Assembly (NCBI GenBank): GCA_023212695.1
Contig: JALCCG010000385.1
Coordinates: forward strand, 1 to 16,054
Direction of reading: 5' to 3'
Length of the DNA: 16,054 bases
DNA from: Sporisorium sorghi
Lineage: Eukaryota > Basidiomycota > Ustilaginomycetes > Ustilaginales > Ustilaginaceae
Positions 1 through 8,300 of the stretch are shown piece by piece. How positions within the stretch are numbered: the first letter of the stretch is position 1; each line of letters starts with the position of its first letter. The notes under the pieces are model-generated. The model saw only the letters and a list, made by a program, of their open reading frames with translations, did not search any database and was not told where the DNA came from. The position numbers were made by a program, and so were the translations under genes.

Positions 1-53
1 AAAAAGGACACAAAAACAAAAAAAAAAAAAAAAAAAAAAAACACCACCAAAAG

Positions 54-109
<56 letters not shown>

Positions 110-150
110 AAAAGAAAAAAAAAAGAAAAGAAAAAAGGAGAAAAAAATTC
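1..150. repeat. A-rich low-complexity contig edge
   Basis: Almost pure A with scattered G and a few C. There is no coding or structural signal. The right end of the window (15949-16054) has the same character, so this is probably where assembly failed or degraded; a genuine poly-purine tract is possible. Confidence 0.85.
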
Positions 151-840
151 CGCAGGCCAAGTTTGACAGTCGAGACGTGTCGAATAACGAGAGCCAATCA
201 GCGAGCGAGGAATTTTGAAATTTTGCTGCACGACGACAGAACGTGCTCCTCGCCCGCTTCGCTTGCAGAACAAGCTGCGGTGCTGTGGGGATCGGACGCC
301 GTTCAATGGCAGATGAAAGTGGACAGTGAGCAGAGTGGCACGTTCGTGTACAAATGCCCACGTCTCTCGCACAAGCTAATGGAAGGATCTCTCTGGCCGT
401 TGTTCTTCCAGGGACCGGTCAACCTTAATTTTAGAGCGTTGGTGAGGAAGCATCAATCCGTCGAAGTTACGGTCGAAGAGTGTTGGACCCTGGATTGTCA
501 GGCTGTCTGAGAGGTTTCTGACGATCCAAGATGCGAATTGGTCGGCTACTCGCTTTTGTGCACGTTCCTTCTCTTGCATCTTGCCCCCACGCTGTTTCAT
601 TCTTGTGCAGCAGAGAGTGGGACCCTTTCTCGCACCCTGAGTTCGCCACCGCGGCTATACAGTCATTTGCGGAAGAACTCGTCCCTCCGCTTACCGTAGT
701 TTCTTCAAATTCCCATCCCGGCGTTGCCGCCTCGACCGCAGGTTCGAGCGCCGCCCTACCAACTTGCCGTGGTTGGTGCACACGTTGCCACTGTTACCTG
801 CGGTCCCGTCGGAGCCCACGGCCCATGGACGGCCCACTGT
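151..840. other. no supported gene; possible 5' region of the 924-1296 gene
   Basis: Open frames occur on the + strand at 163-510 and 531-842, but neither shows a recognisable family, motif or the strongly C-ending codon use of the exon at 924-1296. The second begins with ATG and a mildly hydrophobic stretch that could be a poor signal peptide, so it might supply a 5' exon. I see no clean GTAAGT-type donor to join it, and do not call it a gene. Confidence 0.5.
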
Positions 841-844
841 AGTT

Positions 845-878
845 TACTAACGCCGCCTTCCTGATTGGTGGGTTTTTG

Positions 879-921
<43 letters not shown>

Positions 922-923
922 AG
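845..923 (+). other. 3' end of a probable intron (branch site, poly-T, acceptor)
   Basis: A consensus branch-site heptamer TACTAAC lies at 845-851. It is followed by a run of 37 T at 883-919 and then GCAG at 920-923. Branch, pyrimidine tract and acceptor are in the right order for a + strand intron end feeding the exon that follows. The branch-to-AG distance, about 73 bases, is long, which the expanded T run would explain. The donor was not identified. Confidence 0.5.
883..919. repeat. poly-T homopolymer, 37 bases
   Basis: An uninterrupted run of T directly before a GCAG acceptor. It may be an expanded polypyrimidine tract. The length should be distrusted, because homopolymers are error-prone. 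Confidence 0.9.
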
Positions 924-1296
924 AACACGCCTCGTCGCAGCTCTCAGCACCCACGTTGTGGCGTCTTGCCCGCAAGTTGTTGGCAGCAATGCTAAGGTCC
1001 CGCTTCTTCTGCATCAAAGACACGTAATCGGAGCTGGTGGTCAGCCCGTCCTCGTCAAGAGCGGCCTCAACGTCTCCCAGACTCTGGCCACGCTGCCCCG
1101 CACCAACCTGACCGCTCTCGGCCTGAAGAACGTCTGGAACGCCGACCCCGGCTACAACAACGTTAACGTCTCCACCGCCAACACCACTGCTGCCGGTACC
1201 TCGGCGGCCAAGACCAACGCCGCTGCTAAGCCCGTCCTGGCCACCACCGGCGTCCTCGCTGCTGCTGCCGGCGCTGCCTTCGCCTTGCTCCTCTAA
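924..1296 (+). CDS. C-terminal exon of a secreted, probably GPI-anchored protein (partial)
   Basis: The reading frame ending at TAA 1294-1296 contains no ATG anywhere, so it must be spliced to an upstream exon or be a 5'-truncated fragment. From about 1030 the codons are strongly C-ending, as in highly expressed fungal genes. Before that the codon bias is weak, so the true exon may start later than 924. Four N-glycosylation sequons (NVS, NLT, NVS, NTT) fall within about 50 residues, followed by an Ala/Thr-rich spacer and a terminal hydrophobic segment ending AAAAGAAFALLL with no charged tail. That is the usual architecture of a GPI-attachment signal, so the protein likely sits at the cell surface. 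I do not recognise the family. No signal peptide was found because the 5' part is unresolved. It converges on the radical SAM gene downstream. Confidence 0.6.
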
Positions 1297-1551
1297 GCAT
1301 CCTCTCGAGTGTTGTGCTCCCGTTCAACACTGTCCATAGTCATCTCTCCTCTCTTCTGTAAAAACGGTTCCCAAACATCGATCTTCAGCCTGCAAGGTCG
1401 GTCGATCAGTTGAAATACATTTGTCACCCTTGTTCATTGTCAACGTGTCAACGAGAGGTTTGTGGCTGTGCGAGATGAGGCACTGCGTAATGAGCATAAA
1501 CACTGAAGTTGCATGTCCAGTCCCTGATCAAATCGAGCGCAGCGTAGCACC

Positions 1552-1674
1552 ATGCCTGCCTTTCCCGGCCAGGACCCGGCTCGCAAAGTCAACGAGCTAG
1601 AATGCCCAGCTTCCTTCGTCAAGCAACCACATCCGTCTCAGCATTGCCGCAGGACATTTACACGAACTCATTGA
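1552..1674 (+). pseudogene. degenerate fragment copied from the start of the C2H2 zinc-finger gene
   Basis: An ATG-started 40-codon frame resembles the first 56 or so residues of the transcription factor encoded at 10100 on the opposite strand. The first 36 bases match its first 36 at 30 positions by my count. The block at 1600-1620 matches the finger-1 block at 20 of 21. Both begin MP-F-GQDPARK. Relative to the parent, two residues are lost before the remaining finger-1 Cys (the first zinc-binding Cys is gone). About 14 residues are lost between finger 1 and the CRRTFTR remnant of finger 2, and a TGA ends the frame at 1672-1674. It cannot form an intact finger. No similarity is evident upstream or beyond the TGA. 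It lies 26 bases from the radical SAM stop. A short exon of an unrecognised zinc-finger gene is the alternative. Confidence 0.75.
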
Positions 1675-2094
1675 AGCACGAAAAGTGAGGTTACAAAGCT
1701 CAAACGGAGCTCAAAGTCGCGTCGTCACATATCTTCAAACGCATCGCGTCCTCCAGCGGCAACTGCTGGCCGCTCGAACCCCATTCCTCAGACCTCTGCC
1801 GAATCTCCCGATACTCGTCCTCGAAGAACCACTTGTCAGCACCAAAGGCAGGCTTCAGATCGTCGAACCAGCTGGCGTTCGGATCGAACCTTGCAAACAT
1901 GGTCTCGCGACACCAAGCCGGATTGCGCGCCTGCAGGAACCGCATCACAAAGACCTTTTCGTGCGTCGGCTGCTTGGCTCCTGCTCCAGGGGTGGGCGAA
2001 GGAAGCACGTTGATGCCCACAATCTGGATCTTGCCGGGAGAAGCGGACATGGATGGGCCGTTGACTGTTCGTGCTGTTCCGGCAACACTCGAAA

Positions 2095-2165
2095 CTGCAG
2101 AAATGCAAGAGGGTCTGATCAGTACTGCAGTCGACACACGTGATCGACTTCGGATGTGCACTCAC
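2095..2165 (-). other. intron of the radical SAM gene
   Basis: Read on the minus strand it begins GTGAGT, contains TACTGAT and ends TTTCTGCAG. Removing its 71 bases joins two conserved stretches in frame; without splicing, exon 2 runs into a stop at 2119. Confidence 0.85.
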
Positions 2166-2802
2166 TGGCCGTCTTGTAAATGTCAAAAGCTCGGTGAAGA
2201 GGTACCTCAAAAAAGTGCTTGGCGCCAGTGTCACGTTCAACGAACATGTAGTAAGGCACCATCGACAGACGTGTCTGGATGCGCCACATGTTAGCCCAGA
2301 CCTTCGGGTCGTCGTTGATCCCGCGAATGAGGGGCGCCTGGCATCGGATCTGAGCTCCAGTAGCGCGGATCCTGCGGATGGCCTCTCTCACAAGTGGTGT
2401 CTCCAACTCAACATTATGTGAGAAGTGAGCCATGATCGACAGGTGTCGGCCACTATCGCAGACGCGCTTGAAGAGGTCTAGCGTCGAGGCAGCGTCTGGA
2501 TCATTGACGAAGCGTTCTGGCCAGTAGGCGAGCGACTTGGTCCCGATGCGAATCGTAGCGATGTGACCCAGACGCTTGTCCCGAAGAATGGGGAGGAGGT
2601 AGTTCTCCCAATGCTTGGTCTTCATGACCATCGGATCACCGCCCGTGAAGAGCAGATCGCTGACATCGCGGCTGCGAGCCAGATACTCCACAAGCCGATG
2701 CGCATCCTTCGACTGGAACGCCTGCTCCGACCCCACCGCTGTGAACTGCGCCCAGCGGAAGCAGTACGTGCAAAAGCTGTGGCAGTACTGGCCTTCCGTG
2801 GG

Positions 2803-2836
2803 AAAAAAACAGCACCGTCTCGCGATACTTGTGCTA
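2803..2836 (-). other. paired lesions: premature TAG and homopolymer frameshift
   Basis: On the minus strand the reading is ...PLPGV-TAG-HKYRETVLFF and then seven T in place of six, which moves the frame by one. The family-conserved residues between and after the lesions are still readable, so both changes look recent. No GT-AG intron can remove both: the one plausible 54-base candidate would delete conserved sequence and leave the wrong frame. Confidence 0.85.
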
Positions 2837-3530
2837 GACACCCGGCAGCGGACCGTCGATCATGTCCGTCGTATCCCTGGGCACATTCTCCGTTTTTTGA
2901 TTCGCAGGGTGCGGATTGAGCTTGGTCCTGACCTGCTCCGCAATCGCCCGGAGCACGACACCGTCGCGGTTGCTGTGACGCAGAGCACGCTTGAGGCGCT
3001 CCAGCTGCTCGTCGGCCAGCATGGCCGGCTGCGGAAACACGAGCCGGAAGATCGGATCGTTGGGAACGTTGTTCCAGTTGATGAGCTGGTCCACGACGTA
3101 GTTGTTGGCTTGCATCGGGAAAACGTGCGCTGCAGCAGTAAAGTCGTCTGTATCGAGCCAGGGAGCCCGCTCTGCCAGGATCGACTTGATGTTGGACGCA
3201 GTGATCATTTTGTACTCCAACGGTGGATCCGAGTACGTGGTGCTAGGTGCACAGGCACCGGATTGATAGCTATCGGGCCCAATACCTAAGCCACTAGCTC
3301 GTCCATTGACGTGTTTGGCCAGCCGTGCTGGCGTCTGAGTACCATAGCTGCGTGCCTTGACGAGCGAGGGTAGCATTTGCTTGACGAACAAGTCGCTGCT
3401 TGCCACGCGAATGGCAGTGCCAAGCATCGCTCGTTTCCAGCTGAGCGTGGCTCTCATCTTGCTTCGTTGAGCCGCTGCGTCGATGCTGCTCCGGTGATGG
3501 TAGAACCTAGAGAGCAGCTTCCATGTCTGC

Positions 3531-3538
3531 TATTTAAG
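3531..3538 (-). promoter_or_regulatory. TATA-like element upstream of the radical SAM gene
   Basis: CTTAAATA on the minus strand lies about 75 bases before the ATG at 3457. The position is plausible for a core promoter, but the match is loose. Confidence 0.3.
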
Positions 3539-4289
3539 CGTTTCCGCTTCTCCAGGACAACAACAAGCACAGCGGAGATGAAGACGGATTGCGCCATCCG
3601 GGTCAGTCGCTTTCTGACGCAGCTTGCATGTGACCTTGCTTCGAACACTCAGGCTGTGTCATGTTGCGTGCTTCGACATCTTTAAGTTAGACTTTGTGCG
3701 CCATGGCTTCCAAAAGCGGAGCAAAGTTAGACGCAAAGCTGTTTGTGATCGTCAGTCGCAATCGAAGGTTGACACCGAGTCGGAAGGATCTGTGTGAGCT
3801 TGTTGGCGATGAATAAGACGCCGGAGAAGCTCTGTATTCGAGAGAATCACCATCCCTTGCGGAACATGTCAGCAGGATCGAAATCACGTGCTTCGTTCTT
3901 GATCAAGCTCGTGTGAGTGTTGTTCGATGCTGTTGGAGACGATGTCAGATGACCTGGTGACGATCTCCGCTCCAGAGCGGGGACAAACAAGGTTCTCGAC
4001 GCAATCGCTGCGGCAGCCTGAACCTTGTTCTGAGAACATGTTTGGTCCAGTGCAGCGTCGGTCATCCGTCGTCCCGAACTGACACATTCAAGGAGTCGCT
4101 TAGCTGATCGAAAATTTGACAACGGACATCGACAGCGGATATTGACAGTAAAGGTGGAGAGGCGAAGAGTGCTGAGAGGACTTTTAGCAGCGTTCTGGCT
4201 GGTGATGCAGAGCTGCGCGTGTGTTCGTTGGTGAAGGGGCGAGACCGACCACACATGCGGTCGTAAGAAGCGCAGTAGAAAGTAGAAAT

Positions 4290-4313
4290 GCCAGCCTTCC
4301 AATCCCGGCTGGC
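4290..4313 (+). promoter_or_regulatory. inverted repeat enclosing a CCAAT box
   Basis: Seven-base arms GCCAGCC (4290-4296) and GGCTGGC (4307-4313) flank a ten-base loop that contains CCAAT at 4299-4303. It sits 75-98 bases upstream of the ferredoxin ATG. It could be a CCAAT-binding site or a leader hairpin. Confidence 0.35.
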
Positions 4314-4333
4314 CCCTACCACCACAACGCACT

Positions 4334-4376
4334 TCCGCACAGCACTCAGCTCGTATCTCCGCACAACACTCAGCTC
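4334..4376 (+). repeat. tandem 19-base repeat in the ferredoxin leader
   Basis: TCCGCACAGCACTCAGCTC at 4334-4352 recurs at 4358-4376 with one G to A change, a period of 24 bases. It ends 11 bases before the ferredoxin ATG, so it is probably in the 5' leader. Confidence 0.75.
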
Positions 4377-4387
4377 ACAACTCAAGC

Positions 4388-5109
4388 ATGACGTTCCGCA
4401 TCGCAAAGACGATAAGCAAGGCCATGCTAGGCCATCAAGCAGCTCGAGCTGGTCTGCTTCTAGCGCATAAATCGACGTGGACACTTCGAAGGAGCATCTC
4501 TACGACGGGCCCAAGCAGACGCGCAGTTGAGAACACGGAAGGTCTCGACCGTAAGATCATGGTCGATTGGGTCAGCAGCACCGGTCGACCCGTAGCGCGC
4601 ATTCCTCTTCTCGAGGGCGAGTCGCTGCTGGATGCGGCTCGGAGGGAGAAGATTGAACTTGAAGGTAGGTTCGCCTCCTTGAATGCCTTCATTATCTGGA
4701 CACAGCTTCACTGACATGCTCACGCACTGTATCTTTTGATGTACTTTTCACGCCTCACAGGCGCCTGCGATGGCAGTCTCGCATGCAGCACTTGCCACGT
4801 TGTGCTGCAGAAACACGTCTACGAGCTTCTGGACAGTCCATCCGAGCACGAGGCGGATCTTCTGGATCTTGCTTGCGGCTTGGAGCGAGAGTGAGTATAC
4901 CAGCCAGAAGAGGTCCCGAAACACCGTCCCAGCATACGTTGACTGATCACAATCGTCTCTGGCCGGTCTTGTGCGTTCTCGAGGAAAGGTCTCGTCTGGG
5001 CTGTCAAGTCAAGCTGGACCGGCTGAGCAGCGACAAGCAGCCCATCGTCGTCAAGCTTGCAAGTACAAGTGAGTCTGAAGCCCCGGTCGAGATCTCGGAA
5101 GTAGCATAG
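4388..5109 (+). CDS. mitochondrial adrenodoxin-type [2Fe-2S] ferredoxin
   Basis: Exons are 4388-4664, 4761-4890 and 4989-5109. The introns (96 and 98 bases) begin GTAGGT and GTGAGT and end CACAG and GAAAG. The product is 175 residues. Cluster ligands are Cys95, Cys101, Cys104 and Cys141, giving the adrenodoxin spacing Cx5Cx2Cx36C within [15 protein letters not shown] and SRLGCQV. Residues 1-45 are rich in Arg, Ser and Ala with no acidic residue, as expected for matrix import. The family carries electrons from a ferredoxin reductase to iron-sulfur cluster assembly and other acceptors. The C-terminus (ending [15 protein letters not shown]) lacks the Arg-Asn-containing tail usual in Yah1-type proteins. 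An extra Cys131 sits in the DLACGL segment. It may be a second, specialised ferredoxin and not the essential one. The start fits: the ATG opens the presequence and has A at -3. An out-of-frame ATG at 4288 could start an overlapping upstream ORF. Confidence 0.93.
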
Positions 5110-5330
5110 ACAGTCTCGTCATTGCTAGCAAGACTCAGACGGCGTTGACCAGCGATCCGAGGCGACTCGCAGACACCCTTGCGAATTTCTCGTCCTCAAT
5201 TTCTGTTCTCAATTTCTTTTCGTTCCTTTTTTGCCGAAAAAATTCAAATGCTCATGTCTACACCAGATCTCAGAGATTCGAGAGCAAGCTCAGCACCATT
5301 GACATTCATTGATCATACAAAACATGATAT
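5110..5330. other. convergent 3' region between ferredoxin and transcription factor genes
   Basis: Only 221 bases separate the two stop codons. The middle is pyrimidine-rich on the + strand, with CTCAATTTCT occurring twice in a row and a following T-rich run. Both 3' UTRs and polyadenylation sites must lie here or overlap. Confidence 0.6.
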
Positions 5331-8300
5331 CTAAACAACACACTCCTGATTGTTGGAAGAGCTGGCAGCAGCCGACGCAGAAGCCTTGCCTTCCGTGTCC
5401 CAATCTTCCTGCAGCGCACCCAGTAGCAGACTCGTATACTCTTGACTAAAGCACCAAGCAGGGCTGTCCTCACGCACCCACATGACCAGCTCGCGCAGCT
5501 GATCGCGTCCGAGCACCTTGGGTGCCACATCGGCTTGCTCTCCTCGACTCGGAGCTGCCTCTGCATCCTTCTCTGCTGGATCCGGTTTCCAAAGCGCCAA
5601 GCCACAGAAACTAGCTTGGTGTGTAGCGCCTTGCAGGATCCATCTTCGCGTTTCGGTGGACGCGTTGTTGCTGTTGCTGTTGCTGCCGGTCAGAGTGGTG
5701 CGAAGGTGACGACGCAGCAGATCGCGATCTGTATCCTGCTGTGGTGCCAGCAAAGGCGCCTGCGACGACCGTCGATGGTCTCCACTGCCGCTTCCCGCAT
5801 GGTGCACGTGAATGGTCTCGCGTCTGCCTTCAGACAATCGTGCTTCACCTGCAAAGCTCGACCACCTCGGTCGGAACAGCGGACCTCGACGAAGGGCCGA
5901 CGGTGCTGCAACTCCAGCGCCTGCAGAGACCGACGCGCGCCAGTCGGCATACACCTCGTATCGTTCCTCCTGCTCGTGCCCACGGAAGATGCCTGCAAGC
6001 CCGAGGAACTGGAACTTGCGATGCCAGAAGCGCACCCGCAGCCACTCTGCTTTGTCGTTCGATGGGTCAGCATCGTTGCCTTGTTCTGCTGTATCGGCAG
6101 CTTTGTCCTTCTTGCCCTCATCAGAGGACTCGAACAGGCTCGACCACACTTCCTTGGTCGGGATCAACTCCTCGCAAGACTGCTCGTTGGTCGCGTTCGT
6201 GTGTCGGGGAGACTGCTGCTGCTCGCTCAGGATCTTGCTCGTGCAAACCAGCACCACGAGCGCCATGTACACTGCATGAGACGCAGCAGGCCCTAGCTTC
6301 TCCTTATTACACCTGATCTTTGCCGCACATAGCAGCGTCAGGATCGTACCGGCATGCACCAGCGCCCTACGGCAGTGCGCTGAGTCGACCCACTTCTTCA
6401 ACAGCTGCGAGATTCGTACGTGTCGGTCTTTGTCGAGCTCTGAAGTTCGCTGGCTCGTGTCCAAGTAGAAGCAGAGCGACGGCAGCGGCGTGCAGAGGCC
6501 GAGGAAGATGGCCTGCCATCGGATCGTCAAATGATGCGCGTCGTCCGTGACCTTGAGACCAAGCTCGGCAGCAGCCTCGTTGCCTTTGGCGTGGCACCCG
6601 TCCTTCCAGCCGCTGAACATCTCTGACCAGTTCATCAGAGCGTGGGCCACTTGCGTCGCATGCAGAGTGCGTCCAATACGCCAGCCAGGCAGATGAGCCA
6701 AGCTTGCGCTCTCAATGTCAAAGTCCTTGGCATCGATCTCGAGCTGCTCGGCGATCGCCGCTGCGCCCCACGCTGGCGTCTGATACCATCCGCTGTCCGT
6801 CATCCAAGCTCCGTTGACAGCTTCCAACAGCGCCGACATGTATAGCTGCGGAACAACGCGAGCTTCGGCAGCCGTCGCGCACTCCGAACGTTCTGGCTTT
6901 TGCACCTCCGCATTCGATGGACGACGGCTGGAGCGGCCGGACATGCCTGCTGTCTCTGCAACCTCGACAAAGGCAGCTGCGTCGGCAGCGCGCGCAGGCT
7001 GCGAGCGGTCAGCGTCCGAGCGCAGCAGCTTCGAGACTTCCGCACCGCCCTTGCACGAGCCAAAGTCGAACGAGCTGCGGAAACGCGGGTGGCCCGCAGC
7101 TCCGTGCTGGTGGGCCACATGCGGTCGAAGCAGCTGCTCGGTGAGGCTAGCGGCGATCGATGGTAGCTTGCCATCGTGTGCGGCAATCTTGGCGCCCTTG
7201 GCGGATGGCAGCGAAGCACTGGTGGCGAGTTGACTTGCCCATGCCTTCGGCGGCCAGGCGAAGAACACCTTGTCCGCACAAGGCTCATGAACATGAGCGA
7301 ATAAGAACTGGCAGCGTGGTCCTTCCGCGCGCGCTGAAAGGTCGATCTTGAATGGCGAAAAGTAGCACGAAGACTGCGAGTCGAGGATCGCGCCAAACAG
7401 CAGTGTTCGTTTGCGACTCTCGTGCTCGTACCATTGCGACCACAGCTTGAAGAGCTGTTCCTCTCCCAGATCGTTGAGATCGTCGGTCTCGATTCGATCC
7501 ATGGCAGTGTCGAGACGTCCCGATCGCGTCTCCACCTTGAGCACGTCGAGCAGGATGGATTCGCGGTTCTGCTCGAACTTGTGCCAGAGATCAGGCGTGT
7601 GTTGACGCATGCCGTACACTCCAACGAGCATGAGGCAATTCAAGAACGACTGCAGCTTTGCTCCAAGATGAAGTGTGTGCTTGTACGACAGCATCACCAA
7701 GCCGTACAGGAAGCAAATGAGTCTGTGTCCCTCTTCCTTCAGGTGCAGGTCGCTGCTTTGAAGCGATGCAAGAGACAGCAGTGCGAAAGCTTCCTCTGCG
7801 CTGTGCGTCTTTTGCGAGCCGATCATCTTTGGATGGTAGAAGGGCGCATCAGTGCGGACGACGTTGGGGATCAGGGGAGCGAGGCACTCGAGCATCTCGG
7901 CGGATGGGTGCATGTGGTCTTGGCACAGCTGGGCAAAGACGCGAAATCGATCGACTACCTGCTGCAACTGGTCGCCACTGACAGCCGACGTGGTGGCCGA
8001 TGCCGAACTGTTTCGTTGCTTGGCATCCGCGGGCAGAGGTGGCTCGTCGACCTCCATCTCGGCCTTGTCATTTGCGCTTGTGAAATGGACGTGGTCTTGA
8101 CGAGGCGGTCCCATCAACGTCGTCGTTTCGCCGGATGGGGCCGTAGGAGGCATGTTCGAATCGTTGCCGTTCTGGGTGCCCTCCCTCGACGGATCCATGT
8201 CGACGTCCTGAGAGTTGGACGCTGCAGCATGTTGGACGTTTGGGAACGAGTCAGCCTGGTGCTGCTTGTCACCGTTTCGAGCAGACTTTCTTGCGCCTTC

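Larger units (their letters stand above)
1700..3457 (-). pseudogene. lysine 2,3-aminomutase-like radical SAM protein, disrupted
   Basis: KamA-family enzymes use a [4Fe-4S] cluster, S-adenosylmethionine and PLP to move an amino group. Exon 1 starts at ATG 3457 with a basic, Ser/Arg-rich N-terminus resembling a mitochondrial presequence. The cluster motif CxxxCxxC (CHSFCTYC) is at 2761-2784, followed by the GGDP motif of the SAM site. A 71-base intron at 2095-2165 has GTGAGT, a CTGAT branch and CTGCAG, and restores ...DIYKTAIS.... The last exon ends at the stop at 1700. Two lesions break the frame just before the cluster motif: TAG at 2834-2836 where the family normally has Gln before HKYRET, and a seventh T (2803-2809 as A on +) causing a one-base shift. 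Discounting the extra base and the intron leaves exactly 562 codons, and I see no other damage. It is either a young pseudogene or contains two base-call errors. It is divergent from the ferredoxin gene. Confidence 0.85.
3458..4387. promoter_or_regulatory. shared upstream region between radical SAM (-) and ferredoxin (+) genes
   Basis: There are 930 bases between two divergent start codons. Open frames here, for example 3847-4332 on the minus strand, have no recognisable motifs. I treat the stretch as two promoters and leaders. It contains a TATA-like site near the radical SAM start and, near the ferredoxin start, an inverted repeat around a CCAAT and a short tandem repeat, all listed separately. 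Confidence 0.6.

Noticed and set aside
163..510. 115-residue + strand frame next to the left A-rich edge
   Set aside because: No recognisable family, no strong codon bias and no flanking gene structure.
2803..2809. Programmed frameshift on the T run of the radical SAM gene
   Set aside because: Slippage at the T run could not bypass the TAG that lies 25 bases earlier, so recoding would need two separate events.
2834..2841. GTGTCTAG at the premature stop as an eight-base intron
   Set aside because: Far too short for the spliceosome, and its removal gives the wrong frame.
3847..4332. 161-residue minus-strand frame between the radical SAM and ferredoxin genes
   Set aside because: Its end (DFDPADMFRKGW) looks superficially protein-like, but there is no family resemblance, and it fills the region needed for two promoters. 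Transcript data could revive it.
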